Of a stretch of DNA of 64,000 nucleotides, positions 35,579 to 49,799 are shown piece after piece. A program made the position numbers and the translations under genes. Each line of letters opens with the position of its first letter. The first letter of the stretch is position 1. This DNA is from Hermatobates lingyangjiaoensis (lineage: Eukaryota; Arthropoda; Insecta; Hemiptera; Hermatobatidae): positions 62,001 to 126,000 of the forward strand of contig JAPFBL010000036.1 in NCBI GenBank assembly GCA_026182355.1, in the 5' to 3' direction. A model generated the notes under the pieces. It ran no database searches, was not told the origin of the DNA, and was given only the letters and a program-made list of their open reading frames with translations.

Positions 35579-38500
35579 ATATAAGCTTTGTCTGTTCTCA
35601 TACAGTCAACACTTTCTTTATCAAAGTTTGTAACTTCTTTTTTTTTAACATTTCTAATTTATTTTGGATTAATGCAGCCCTGATGATATCTATAAATATT
35701 AACGAAAGATTGACTTCAGATTTTTTTTTCTGCGAATTTTTGGAGGCAAGTATACTAACATATACAAAACTGTACACATACTGTGCTACTATAACTTGGA
35801 CTGTCAGGAATTCATGTCAGATATTAAGTTCATCTGCATAGTAATGACGTCGTATATCATAGTAAATACGTCGTATGTCAATGAAAATGAACTCCTGAAG
35901 TCCAAGAGTACCTAACATCAACGAATAATTTGTATAAATTGTGTTTCGATTAATTAATGCACCAAGACAAAATTCATTAGTCTGATAACTTTATGAAAAT
36001 ACCTAATTTTAGTCTTTCTTGCTGTTTCGTTATTCAGTTAATAGATGAAGAAGTAATTTTACTCTTAAACGTTTTATAGTGTTTATGCACAAATTTTTTC
36101 AGATGAGATTTGATACTTCCCTATATAATATTAACAACTATTTCTTTTACAAAGCAATACAGAAGTAGATTGTTTTCAATATCCATTTAATCCTGTTTTT
36201 GGTTATATATTTCAACTCGAAGTTTCTAATTTATAGATGCTATTGACGTTTAAACGGTTTCTATATTCGCATATCGCATGCATAAATTTCCCTGAATGGC
36301 AAGAAACAAACATGATCGTATTCCCATTAGTCTATAATCGGCTTCATTAATCATTATCTATTGGCCTGCCCTGTCTACCTCTAATTAACATTATGTTACT
36401 CATGAAGAATTTGAGCAAATTTTACAAAAAAACTGTAAAGAAAATAAAATTTCTTGTCAAAAATTTCCAGATAACCCACACTAACTCTCTCACACTTTAA
36501 CTATCTCCCCCACTCCATCGCAGTCGCACTTCTTCTCAATGCATTTCTCTTCAACAAAATTAAAATAGATTTATGTGTAAAGTATAATATATATTTACCA
36601 TACCATAAATAAAAATTATGAAAAATTCGATCAGGAGATTTTGACGATTTGCCTATTTTGAGGCCCCCGAAGTTCTGTTGGATGTTTTTTAGATGATATC
36701 TTAGTGTGTGCGGCACTGGATGGGTGAGTTACTATATATTGTGACAAAACAGGTCTGTGTCTTGTTTTAGATGAGTGTTCTCTCACAGGATTCTGAAGGG
36801 CACAACTTCAAACTGAAGATAGTAGATTTAAGATTATGAGAACACGCCCTTGGTGGATTTCACCCAGGCGATCTCCCACAACCCACATCATGACATATGA
36901 TAACTCAATATTAACTTTTGCTAACTTAATAACTGTAACCCCTAAGGTACTAACATATTCTCTCGGGGATCGACTTAATCACTAAAGGTCCTAAAGATAT
37001 GAAATATTCTACCTAGGAAAGACTTAATTCTACTGGCAGGGATAAATAACAGAAAAAACTGAGATATACAAATAAACTCACTGACACATGAGCAAGTAAT
37101 TGTTAATATATTTATAAGTTTTTAATACTTATTTCTAAACAATCACAAGGTATTCATTATTCCTTTATAGGAAGCCTTAAAACAAACATGAACATTCAGC
37201 AGATAAAAAGAATTAAAATAACCTAAGATAACATAATGTGCTGAGGGACATATTATAATTCTAATAGTATTAAGTTTTAATACTTCTCACCTCCCATGAC
37301 AATATTAATTCAAGGGGCATATTAAAAAATATCCAGAAAGGTATTTTAGAGCCTCTATAAACGCCACCTTGTAAATATTATTCACAAACTTTCTGTATCA
37401 ATTTCAAGAGTATATGGCATGCCTGTAGCACATATCAAAACGTTTTATAACTTCTCTGCTAATGGCACAAAAGCTGTTCTGTTTAAGGGCCTTCTTATAT
37501 TTAAAGAATTAGGACTGAAATTCCTCATGGACTGAAAAAAACTTCGCCGACCAGCGGGGTTCTGAGAGGTTGCATGTCTGTAATCAACTTTCCTCATTCA
37601 GGAAAATGGAGTCCATTTATCTCCTACCATAACTTCTGTATTGTAATTGATCAAGGCTTTACAAACGGACCTGTTGCACCCTACTTCCGAAATCTAAATT
37701 CCTATATAGGTATTGTAGCAAGTGATGGGATTTCTCTCTTTAACCTGAAGTTCGCATGACACATTTGTGCCAGTATCTCCATAGGGATAGTCCACGCCAG
37801 AATGATGGATGTGTTCCTATATGCCTTCCTAAGGAGTATCAAAGCTATTCAATATCACAGTAAGAGAAGAATAATTTTAAAGTCCAGTCCGGTTTATTCG
37901 CCTTCAGGGTTAATAGCTTAAATTTAGCCATATACCCCTTACTCTTTAAAAATTACCTTTGTTTTCATTCAAGGATGTCTGAGCGTCCACAATAACATTC
38001 TCTTTGAACTAGTGTTTCGGAGAGCACTAGTGAGAATGGCTGTCACAATAAATAATCTCTGTAAATACTTCCACTTTCTGCTTAATCTTAAAGTTCTCCA
38101 CAAAATGTTCTCAACCTAAGCTACCTCATCATTCAGCATTTATTGAAAATACTCCCAATTATTGTCCATCATTCTTCGAATCTTTGTATCTGAAATGTCA
38201 TCTGGTCAAAAACCACACTTGATTTAAACATATTAGACTATAATTACCAGTGGGAGTATCTGAGGGGTTAATGATCGATTAACGTTCTGTTCATATTTAG
38301 CCCTATTTGTCTATTATTTGTTTCAAATCATGAAATCAAAGTTACTTGGTCAAAGGTTTTCAATTACAGAAGCATCAATTGAGGAATATCGCGTGCGAAA
38401 GAGATAAGTTTTGTTATCCTTTGAACTTCAATTATTAAAGCACGAATGCTTCAATAGTAGGTTAAGTTAAAAGAAAATTGTATTGCATTAAATGGTAAAT

Positions 38501-40431
38501 ATTCTCGAAAGCAATAACAGTAAAGAGGAGGTTATGGCTGAAAACAAACGAAAATTACATGACATGCATGTTTTGGACCCTAGCTCGCATGGTTTCATCA
38601 CTTTTTGTTAGAGTAAAATCACAATAGAAGCATGGCCACACCTTATGATCGTTATAATATTTCATGTCATTACAACAAAATATTTTCTTATCTCAATTAC
38701 TGATAATATATAGTTAATTTTTTTGGTTATTATTGTCACCAAATCCCATATTATACTTATGTTACAACTGTCTTACAAACCACCTACTGATTAAATACAG
38801 AAATTATAAATTTTGTAAAAAATGTAGCAGCATAAGGGCAAACGAATAATTAACAACATTACTCGTGAATTTGATAATAAATTTACATATGGTGAATTAG
38901 AGTCGATCATTCTAGATTTTTCTACTATTCTATTAAAATTGATGAAATAGGATAAGCAGGAGTGCTTACTGTTAGATAAGTGTCAGAGAGCTGGATAGGG
39001 ATTTAAGCTCAAATGGAGTTGCAGAGGTGGAGGAAGTACATTGTTAGGTTTGAAATTGGGCATGGTCTGGAGACGTCGAGATGTCTTATCTGGTCGACAT
39101 CACTTTCAATTCCCTTGGACTGTGATAACGCACAACAGCTCGCCTTCACCCTTTTCCACCTGTCTTAAATCCACCTCCATATTGTATCCTTTCCTAATAG
39201 ACTCTCACCTCTTTTGGTTCCAGTGCAAAGTTGGTTTCACCTTATTTTAATATTTTTTTTTTCACTTTCTGATTCCTTAAATTTCACTGACAATAAATGA
39301 ATTCATATGTAATGTGACTGAGTGCTGCATATACTTTCTAACTTAAAGGGAGTGTCATGGAGACAAGCTTCCAACTAAAATCATACAAAAAAAACCTATG
39401 ATTATGAATAGTATACAAGAGAAATAACATAATTAATTACAATATACACATATTATTGACTTTATAATATCAAAGTTCTAATGATCACTTTAAATTTTTA
39501 ACATGTTCCAGAAGGTAAAGGTTCAATAATGTTCGTTTTCTGGTATCAATTGTCCATTTGCTTGGAGGAGATTGCATAGCTGATTGTGGAGAATAGTTTA
39601 GAGGAAACTGTTTCCCGTTTTGAGACAACTCGTATTGAAATATACTGATGTATACATAACTTCATTAATAATATATATTTAATTATCCCGACCAAAAATG
39701 AATTCTAAAAAAATCTGGGTCTAGTTATTTTTCGTATCTACTTTGATACAAAATCAGATCTTAATTTAAGTTCATTAAAAGTATACTGCAGAGGTATTAC
39801 ATATAAATGGTTTAGTTATAAACAAATCTAAAGTTATATTCATTTCTGTGACTTTAAACATATGTTTCAAATTTTCAACATTGACGTTTAGGTGTCAGTA
39901 ACGAGAAGTTTGTGAAGTTGTGAGATCACGCGCTGACTTGAGAAAGCTCTTTCAAGTGGTGCAGTTGGTTGATTTATCATGAAGGAAATTCGATGTATTG
40001 GTCTAATGACTTCGCCGAAAGGCTGTAACACGCAAGCCAACACTTATCAGTGACTTAAAATCACATTGTGCAAACTCCAGTTATACAATGACTCTACCAA
40101 TCTCCTAAATAATTACCCATATTGTTCCTAAATGATTCTATAAACACAATGATCAATAAATTACAATGTTTTTATACCCATTTATTAGCATATTTTATTG
40201 AATGTTGCTCAAAATGAAGGTAACAGTTTAGTGTAATATAGCAAATTTTCTAAACACTTTATCTGTACTTTTCCGTAACATTTAGATCATGCAACGGTAA
40301 TGGGCAATGGGTAACATTAACGGATTGTTAATGCTTGGCAGTTATTAGTTACCCTTTAGTAAAAAGAAAGTGACCCTGACGACCTAGGGTCACAAACTGT
40401 TTCACCTGTTAATTAATTTCCAATGTGAAGG
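35579..40431. other. No gene; one weak hammerhead-like core
   Basis: Long region without supported genes. 36,830-38,150 is somewhat less AT-rich but shows only short frames, such as 37,574-37,759, with no motif. At 38,565-38,612 (minus) TGATGA, extra A, ACC...GGT, CAAA and the perfect palindrome ACATGCATGT followed by C look like a decayed hammerhead-like PLE end. Confidence 0.35.
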
Positions 40432-41300
40432 TGTTACAACTTATGAATACGTTCACTTAGAAAATTCCTGTAAATTTTATATATAAGGCTCAAGTGGTTC
40501 CAAACCTTAAAATACCCTTAAAATATTTAAAGGTAAGTAACTAACTTATTATTTGAATTTCGTAATTATTGTATATTTCATTTGTTGTAACAAGTTTGGA
40601 TAACGGAGATACGTAACATAATAAATTATTATAAGTATTTCTTAATCATTGTGGGTCTGATTTCTTATCATTAGTTTATTGACGAAGATAAACTAAATTA
40701 CGTTATTATTAAAATTGCTTAATTATTGAGTATCTGTTCTCTTGTACTGGTTCTTGTTATATCGATTTATTAGTTACGAATCGTATTTTAATTCGTTATG
40801 TTAGAAGCTGAGTGTAAACAGCTGTTAATTAGAGTTAGAATATACACTAAAACCATTTTTAGTAATAGTAAGTTTCAGCGATATGTATTGTATTGTTTAC
40901 CTTGTTAAATATTTCTTAACTTTTAAGATTATTCGTGATTGTGACAATACGGCGACAATCTCTGTCGTAAGATCCTTGGTTAGATATGTTAGTCAGTATA
41001 TAATTTTTTTTAAATAAATCCCAGTATATTAGACAGTTTGGTTTTATAGATAGTGTAGTTCAACCTTTCCTAGAACATATAAGACCGGTATTCCAGTTGT
41101 TATAGTTCCAAACCACACTCACTCCCACCTAAGCTGTGCTGGGAAAATTCCTGTGTTTATCTTATATTTAGTTTTGATTTTTTGCATTCCTCGGCCTTGC
41201 AGTCATAACCACAGAACCAAATCAGGTCAACATTTAAAGTGCTACTCTTTTGTCACCTCATGTTTATAAAAGCAATTGGTGTCCAATGTAGACAAGTGGG
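40432..41300 (+). mobile_element. Possible solo LTR with primer-binding-site remnant
   Basis: TGTTACAACTTATG at 40,432 could be an LTR start, with a TATA-like TTTATATATAAGG about 45 bp in. A candidate end AAAAGCA at 41,274 is followed at once by ATTGGTGTCCAATGTAG, similar to the ATTGGCGCCCAAC-type leader of Gypsy elements. The 845-bp length suits an LTR. No second LTR, gag or pol is seen, and I cannot verify a target duplication. Confidence 0.3.
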
Positions 41301-42859
41301 GGCTGGCCCACACTGTACTGTGCTGCCCATCAAGACTGAAAATTTCTCAACCATACCAAGCACCGGAACATAACAACGACCAGGTAGAAAAGTAGGCTAT
41401 ACTTGGTACGTACGATAAATTAAACATTCATGTCAGAGACACAACTAAGATATTACTAATAACCGTGACATATTTGAAACTATAATCCTAAGGGTATATA
41501 GACAATACTTAGGACTAACAATAAATATCCAACAATAAATAAATAACCATAATATTAAATAAGTTAGTAATCTAAAATCTAATAAAGTAAACTTACAGAC
41601 GACTTACATTTAAAACTAAGCTTTGATACATGAAATATAGCAATTCCCATAGAGCACAACTTATAGGATAGTTGTTTAAGGAACTATATATTCTCTAAAG
41701 CAATACTTAAGATTAATAATAATAATAGCGATACCAATAACAACAAATGATAAATAAAAAATTGAGTAATGATAAGAAACTGTGTCTATGCCATATTTAA
41801 TATTTATAGCATTGTCCTATGTCATATTAAATCAACATTGGCGCCTGGTCAATATCTCTGTTAGCCATTAGCCTTTATTTTCTATGTTCTATACAACATT
41901 CCAAAAAGTTTTCATTTTATTGTTTCCTCTTTATCTCCTATTTAATTCTTTGTTTGATATTTAAATGGTTTTCCCGCGATTCTTCTCCTTTTTACTTCAC
42001 TATTAAAGCGGTGGCGGCCAGTGGTAAATTGTGAATCTATTTACGTTTTTATTAGGTGTACACAAGAAAGAAAAATTGTTTTTTCTGTTTGGAGTGTAGC
42101 AAATAGAATTTATCCCTCATAGTTCTGGCATCTACCAAGCTTAGTCTCTGTATGAACCGTAATCTATAGATAACGTATTCTACTAAAGAATGTAATTCAA
42201 TATTATAGTGATATTACAAGATAAGAAGTTGTAAATATGATTTTTCTTTGTTGCTGTATTGGGATAACAGTTTCAGAATATCTATGATATGAGTATTTTG
42301 CACGAATTGATAACATATGCAATTCAATACTGTTAATGAAACAATTGTTTGATATATTTTTATTGAAATCAATTTTAAAGATTGTTATTATAACTTCACA
42401 TGACTTAAAGATATAGGGTATTTAATTGTTCTAATAATATCCCCAAATAATTTGACTCATTATAACATGTAATTTTAGTCATCAATTCCTCGATGTACTC
42501 CAATAAAATACATAAATGTGAACAAATTTCAAATTTATTTATTATGATGTTTGCAAGGGAACTATGAAAATTGTAGGACATGAACACATTCATGTAACAA
42601 TTACTTAGAACAATGTAGTCTTTACAAATAAATGTAGGAAACCAGGATAGCATATTCATTTGAATATCCAAAATTCTTTTATATTTTCTCAATATCAAAT
42701 ATGGGTGCAAAATTGAGCTTATTTCAATATTTATCAATCACCGAACACTATAAATATTTCTTGCAATGCCTAAGCAGGCACATTGAAAAAAGTCAACTTG
42801 CCGTATAGGAAATGTAATACTTAGAACTGAAGATACTTAAGGAAGTGCAGTTTATATTA
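41301..42859. other. No gene seen
   Basis: AT-rich. The 110-codon minus frame at 42,405-42,737 has no motif and is near the length expected by chance at this composition. Confidence 0.4.
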
Positions 42860-43260
42860 AAATAAAGAGAATTAAGGCCATTTGAAATGGTCGCAAATGG
42901 CAGAAAGCTGAAAGCATTGACATTGCGGCAACCGAATCCTTGATCTTAATTCTTCTATTTCAATCGAGAAAACCTTGAAAGAATTTTGTCGTTTCAATAA
43001 AACCTTAATGGTATGGTAGTGCATGTTTATTTTATTATTCTGATGGAAGAATTGGAAGTAGGTAAAAAGAAAGAAAAGTGCATTATCAGAGAATCCAATA
43101 TGAAGAGGACAAATTCAATCAGATAGAATGGGGGAGGACGCATTTGAAAGACCATTGAAGTCTTCCGTTTCAATTCGCGCACCGATAACGGTTTGAATAG
43201 ACCGTTACGATGCTCTGGGTAATGGAGAGAGGGAGGAGGTATCTAAGGTTTCTGCCCTTG
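42860..43260. promoter_or_regulatory. Less AT-rich patch with Myb-type dyad
   Basis: TAACGGT (43,186-43,192) and ACCGTTA (43,201-43,207) form an inverted pair, 8 bp apart. Each holds the Myb half site YAACGG. Upstream, GGCCATTTGAAATGGTC (about 42,886) is another dyad. No coding frame. Regulatory role is inference. Confidence 0.3.
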
Positions 43261-43339
43261 TTAGTGGTTTGCCACTTCTGATATACAATTATAGGAACTG
43301 ATTTTCAAATTTCAGATGAATTTCTATCGAAAAAGTGGG

Positions 43340-43369
43340 TATATATATATACATATATATATATATATC
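43340..43369. repeat. (TA)n microsatellite
   Basis: About 30 bp of TA with one C interruption. No PLE-terminal piece abuts this one. Confidence 0.9.
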
Positions 43370-44799
43370 CAATTTTCAAAGTTAAAATAAAAGTATTAAG
43401 AATGAAATGATAACAATGAAATAAATAGAACTTAGTCTAATATCAAACATCAATTTGTTCATCATCAATGCCAAAAGTTGTTATTTTACATAAATTATCA
43501 TGTATTTCATATAAAAAACAACTCAATCAAACATAAGTTTCTTTGGAAGTTTAAACGAAGTTGTGGCAAAACAGTCAAGCAAATAGCAATGTCAAGAATT
43601 AAATTTGCTTCTATTTTCGTCATTTTAATAAATCCAATAAATTACTAAGTTAAGAAAAATAGTTGTATTGTACATTATTGTACATTAAGGCCTTTTGTTT
43701 TCTTTTTATAGAGGTAGTTTTCGTTGTATAGACAAAAGATGAATTTCTGGAGTTTCATTGCTTGTATATAATACTACTGATGTATATATGATGCTTGAGT
43801 TGTTTTTAATATCAATCATTTTTGTAAAACATTCTTTGGTTATTTTCATTCAAAATGGCTTTACTGTATACAAAATTTTCTTTTGTTTATTTCAAATTCA
43901 TTATTTAAATTATTAAAAACTCTACAGATACATTTACATTGAAGCTATCAATATTTTGATTATACAGTAGGTATTTGAAGAATTAATTTCACTTATTTTG
44001 TCTTGACTTTATTATAACCCTAAGTCCCAGTCCTCTGCTGATAAAAAAAAGGTAAATCTCACGGTAACTAGTGTAGAACAGTTGCTGACGAAATATTTTC
44101 ACAATCGGAAATTGTGAATTGTAATTGTGATCACACATGTCAAGACCGAGCATTATTTAAATAGAAGAACAACTCACATTCCTATTTTATCATAGTGGAA
44201 TATTTAAGATGGGTTATATAGAAAGATTTACAAGTCCCTTATCATGTGGCTTCAAAGTGAGATTCTAACATGATAAATAAAACAATTCAGCCATACGTTG
44301 TATTCCAGTAAGTTTTGGAGACTCAATTCTTCCGAAGATATCTGACCACTTGTCCTCTTTGCTTTCTCGCTGCTCGTTGTTTTATCGAATTGTGTTCTCA
44401 AATTTCTCTCCACCGGATATATAATAGTATTTATTCTACGCAAGATCTGCATGTGTATCAAACGTCCCAAGAGACTTTTGTTTAAATTTGCTGAAGCAAT
44501 AAAATTCATGTATTACTATAAATTTCATAATTTAATGTATAGCAGAGATTAGTATAGCCGAAGATTTATTCATCTTTTAAGTATATTTCGTCTGTTCTTC
44601 TAAGAGTTCTTTTAGAAAATATTTTTATTGCAGTTAGGAAACCTCTTATCTCTTTACCTTTCATTAAAAAATAATGTATTTTTCAATTTTTTTTTGCTAA
44701 TTAATAAAGATAACTTTCCAGTAATTCAGATACATAAATAAAAGAAAGGTTTTGTCTGTACATTGCTTAGAACTGATCATTTTATGTTATCTTTATGAT
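43370..44799. other. No gene seen
   Basis: AT-rich; short motif-less frames only. Confidence 0.4.
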
Positions 44800-45365
44800 T
44801 TATACATTAGACAAACTGAATCTAACCTTAGAAAAATATCTGTCAGTTTGTTTCTCCTAAAGATTTGTCACATGTAAACTCAGCCATCATAAGTCATAGC
44901 GATCTGAAACTTTGACAGTAGATTTGTGTCTAACTCAAAGTTAAAGTTTGAATTAATTGGAAATTCAACGTCGAAGCGAAGTTATGGATTTTTAATCTGT
45001 GTTTGGATAGCTATACAAGTAGATAGCTAAAAAAAAAATACATATTTTTTGTGGCCTGATACTGTAACAAGTAGGTATTGGTAGTTGATTGTAAGTTCGT
45101 TTGCGTTTATCATAATTTACTTCCTTCAAAAATAAGAGTCTTACCTAGCTGTGTACTGAAGTAGAAGTATGCTTAGAATAAAATCAAATTTCAGCTCAGT
45201 ATTTAAATCTGGAAATCGTAAAAATCTAGATCTAATTGCGGTTACAGACTGTACTTATAAGGGATATTTCCTTCTATTCTATAATTTTTAATGATATTTT
45301 GGAATGCATAGCCTCACCTCTGAATTTTTATAAAATACCCGTCAAAAAAGAGCACGTCTGCTAGT
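44800..45365 (+). mobile_element. Helitron-like non-autonomous repeat, copy 2
   Basis: Starts near ATACATTAGACAAACTG and ends GCACGTCTGCTAGT at 45,352-45,365, with the CTAG-then-T ending typical of Helitrons. The 5' half shows the style common in such repeats (CAGTTTGTTTCTCC, AACTCAGCCATCATAAG, CGAAGCGAAGTTATG). Matches 21,928-22,240 at its 5' half and 22,900-22,980 at its 3' end. About 565 bp, no coding capacity. Confidence 0.5.
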
Positions 45366-45576
45366 AAATACTTATAGATAATTAAAATAATTATTATAGA
45401 AATTAATTATTTTTTTGTTATTTTATCTATTAATACCATATAAAAAAAACTTTCGCATTATGCCACGAGATAGAAAAATAATAATATATCTTCTCAAAAA
45501 AAAAGGGTTTTTGATGGGTTGAAAGAATACACATTAATTTTACTTAATTGCTCTTAATAATAACCGTGAGGCATTT

Positions 45577-45599
45577 CTCACTTATCATATATAAGTGAG
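45577..45599. repeat. Hairpin
   Basis: CTCACTTAT and ATAAGTGAG form a perfect 9-bp stem with a 5-nt loop. Isolated. Confidence 0.4.
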
Positions 45600-48500
45600 G
45601 TATGAAACATTATATAATATAAATTATTTAAATTATAAATTAAATATAACTTGATTATGCAACTGATATGTAAAGATCTGGTTTTTATGTAAAACTACGT
45701 AATTTATAACACCAAAGAAAGGTTTTGTTTAAATCAAAAGCTCCTAAATAAATGGGGATATCTAAAAAAAATTAAAATAGAATGAACACACAATTCAAAA
45801 GTATTGAACCGTAATTAAAAATATGATAGAAAGACAATTGTGAAATAGCGTTGAATGCTATATAATTGGTAAATGAAATGAATAATCTTATCAATCTATA
45901 AGAATGGATTATTTAACTCCTTCATTAAGAAATGGATGAGTTAAGATATCTTACCTAAAATACTCCGGTGCCTTGGTAATCGATCAACATAATAATGTAC
46001 AGATAATTATTCATACCACCTGAGTAAGGTTATGATGTAGATTTCAGCCTCCATTCTCTAGTTAAAGATAATTGAGCTGCCTGTTATAAGTACTTAAATA
46101 ACTTAAATAATAAGCCTGTTAGAAAGGTACTTAATAAAGTTTTAGAATACGAACGGAAAGAATCAAACGAATAATATTATTGATTTTTATAGTACTCGCT
46201 TTGGGGTTAAACATTTTTTTCATTCAAGCCAACTTGTTCTTGTAGTGTTGTTAACACTCACAAGTAGATTTCTCTTTTATCTTTGAAGTTTACTCTTTAA
46301 CTACAGTTTCTGGAATTAAAATAATTAGATCATCTAATTTATTGAAACCATAAAATACCAAATCAGAGCTGTTGAAAATTAGCTGGTCAAGGAAAGGATG
46401 GAAGGTTATCTCTATTCAAAACCTCAAAACCGTGTGTTTATTATTACTTGGCCTTCAACAACAACAGTTTTCACATAAACAAATTAACAAAAAATTGTTA
46501 TAATGCAGGGATAATGTTGCTTATATCTTGTTGATTTATTTTTAACCTCAAAAACCAAAACAAAACCTGAAATTTAATTTCAAGTTTATGACAAACAATC
46601 TACACTCCATCACCATTAAAGATGTTTTAGATTGTATTTGATCAATATCGATTGAAATTAGTTGTTTTTCATGTATCCTTTAACATTTTTTGGTATCATT
46701 TAGTATATTAGAAGAAGTCAATCGTAAATAGAAGTTATTTAACTTTTAATTTCTATGTTGAATCATTACGACTCATTTCAATTCTCTGACATGACAATTT
46801 TGTCATAGGTCCAAGCCATTCTGTTTCGAATAGTTTTCGTAGGAGCTGATGTTTTCTCGTGTGATACTGGTCTACAAACCAATTATATACTGTTGAATTT
46901 GAAAGTGTGTTTTTCCTTAAAAGCCAAACAGAGTCTTTAATATTTTTTTTGCTTCACACCCATTTAAGCACATAAAAGTCGTTGCACGCCAGTATAGAGA
47001 GATACATGACCGAGTAGAGAGAGAAGGAGAGAGAGGAATAAGATTGATGGATGCTTTTAGCTTTCAATCGTTTTTTGAGTTATAGGATTCCAAGAACAAT
47101 CAGTGTGACCTTTGCACAACACCTGGCTTTTTATAAAAATAATAACCGAACTCACTCCAAACTTTTTAGAAAAAGTATTACTATTTTATAAGTGTTATTA
47201 TTATCAATATTGTAATCTTCATTATTTTTCTACAAAAGAAATGGAACAAATAAAAACTATCGTTTTATAAGTATTATCTTATGATTGGTATAAATAACAT
47301 ATTATTATGTTATTAGACATAAATATGTTTTATGAGAGTATATTGAAAATACAAATTTCATTATTAAATTTCAAAGTTATCTGTAAAGTGATAAGGTTAC
47401 AGATCATTGGGTATTAGTAACAAAGAAGTCATGGAAACACTACCTCTTTTGTAAATGTGTCTGCAGAATATCTTTTATGATTTCATTCAATCTGAATAGA
47501 TTTATGTATTTAAAATTCAACTGATGGAAATCAGATTACTAAAAAGTTTTACTTCAATTAAAATGTTAAATTTCTTTCTTTGCTTCTCCATAACTTTTTT
47601 ATCTCTTTGCAATTACATTGCGAATTCCAAATAACTGCAAGTATCGTTTATGGCTGCCACAGTTAACCTTACTTAACATTATTATGTTTATATATGATGA
47701 TTTAATTATTTAATTTGTATGTTGTAGTGGCACGTGCTGTATGTTTGTTAAGTAAAACAATTGGTACATTAATTATTAAGTTTGGGACTTTGAGGAAATA
47801 TTATGTTAATTGAATGTTTTAAATTAAATTAACTTTTTATTTATTAAATTATTTGCCAACGGTTGGGCCATTCGGTGACACAGTGACCAGTAGAGATGCG
47901 ACTCTGCATAAAAATTAACTTTTTATAGTTTCTATTACGATTTTTTTATTCCATTAAGTACAGGAAAAATTAATGTGAAAATATTAATTTTATACATCAC
48001 TAAATTAAATTAGTAATGAATTTGACATTCCTTTAAGATAACAGTATCAAAAACTAGGAGTGTGATAAACGAAATTGCATCTGAGGGACAATGAAATGAG
48101 TTTCTTGTTTGCCGAAAATCAGTTGAGTAGTTTTCATAAAAGGTAAAATACTTCGTTAATGAAACCTGAAACTGGAATATTTCATGCCACATTAAATCAC
48201 TTCCAGTTCTAATTTGAATGAAGCCAACTGTGTTTTTAGCGGCTTTCCACATATGATAAATTTACAGCGAGAAATGGGGATGGTGTCCTGTCCGTCTATT
48301 CAGATATATGACTAGATGGTTTCCAATTCGCAGCTTTCCTGATCAGTAGAGTGGTTTGTAAACATTCATATTTAGAATAGTAATGATAAAACAAAATGAA
48401 ATCAAAACACACAAGACACGACGTTGTTTATTCCATGGCGTTGTTTATCTTAAAAGAGATATCATTGACTAATAAAGTTGTCGATTTAACCCAACATATT

Positions 48501-49139
48501 AACATGCCGTAATTTTGTTTAATGCAAGTGTGTATTTCAAAACTAAATTACTTGAGCAATAAATAAGCATTGCAATGGTATGATTGTACGTAAAATCGAC
48601 GATTACGCCGCATGACAGAGGGACCATTCCCCAGTATCAGATACGATATTATTTTCTTTATTTAGCTTCCTGCTTATGGGAACACTCTTTTATGTAAATC
48701 AATTTGCTTGACGTCGATTACTACGGGCCTTTGAATCTAATAATAAATCCCCACTTTTTTAAAAAAAATTTTGTGATTGACACAATTAAAAGAAATACTA
48801 TCTGAAACAATTCCAAAGGTGATAAAATACCATAAACAAATATTAAATTTTTTCATTGTAATCAATGCAGATTTGTTCATCAATTTAAAACAAAAAACTA
48901 TCATAAATAACGGTAAAAGTTCGTTGTTCATGATGAAAACGCGAATATTTAACCTTGATCAGACTCAATTGCTTGTTGGTAACAATTTCAGAGGCCCTTC
49001 GATATTGAAAGTTTTGTTAAAATCTTGTGCAACCATAAAATTTATTACACCCTGTTACCATGTAAATAATCAGGTTTAAGAAAATATTTGTTTTCACTTC
49101 AACTTCAAATTATTTGTATTAAAAAGTGATTGTATTTTG
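45600..49139. other. No supported gene
   Basis: AT-rich overall. An 80-codon minus frame at 48,010-48,252 has a varied residue make-up but no family I know. 48,595-48,730 is a small GC-balanced patch with ATCGACGATTACG and GTCGATTACTACG at its edges. Confidence 0.35.
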
Positions 49140-49525
49140 ATATCTACGATTAGTGGGGATTTATAACGGGAATGAGTTATAACCCATTGGTGGCACTCCG
49201 TAACATGGTTATCCTTACAGCTGGTTTAATAGAGGAGGTCTCGGGGATTTTTTTCCTTTTTGAACGCCTATGCGGGTTTGAAGGTGTTACAGAGAATAAG
49301 CAAACCCGCGTACCTTGAATTGAAGGAATTGAATTAAATAGAAGGGAATAAGCAAGTGGGTTAGTAATCTGCTGTGGAATAATTTGTACCTTTCTATCGC
49401 AAAGTTCTGAACAGATGGGACTTTGATATCTTGATGTGTTTGGTGGAACCCCAGATTTCAATACCATAGCCCCAGAAAGGCTTCAGGACTGCCTGCGTTG
49501 TATTCATGTAGCGTGTAGTTAAAAA
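49140..49525 (-). pseudogene. Jockey-type LINE 3' fragment, second locus
   Basis: On the minus strand one frame reads RYMNTTQAVLKPFWGYGIEI and then WGST, the conserved block after the RT (compare YNTILKPSWAYAIELWGS at 1.2 kb). Downstream the sequence decays into stops, and the 3' end carries the 23-bp block shared with the first element (49,182-49,204). Heavily 5'-truncated, as is usual for LINE insertions. Confidence 0.75.
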
Positions 49526-49799
49526 TAATGATAAAGCCAAATTAAGTAAAAAAATTCGCGTCATGACGTTATTTATTCACTGGCTGATGAAGCAGATAAC
49601 AGAAATTAACAGTTTTGGCAAATTAACTTAATATATTAATTAACACAGTTACGCATCAAAATAGACAACGCAATCTGAGTTAATGCTGAAGACGCTAATC
49701 ATATAACAGACAACGATAATTTCGTTTATTCAATAGTGATTTATTTCAAATTCTAAATTAAAGAAAAAAAAACGACTTCTAAAATGTCAATTTGTAAGA

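Noticed and set aside
41834..41845. A second LTR primer-binding site (ATTGGCGCC)
   Set aside because: Only nine bases fit, with no LTR-like end before it.
42405..42737. 110-codon open frame on the minus strand
   Set aside because: With roughly 70% AT (estimated by eye) about one frame of this length is expected by chance in 64 kb on six frames, and there is no motif.
48010..48252. Possible exon with varied residue make-up
   Set aside because: No family resemblance and no convincing splice sites; left as unsupported.
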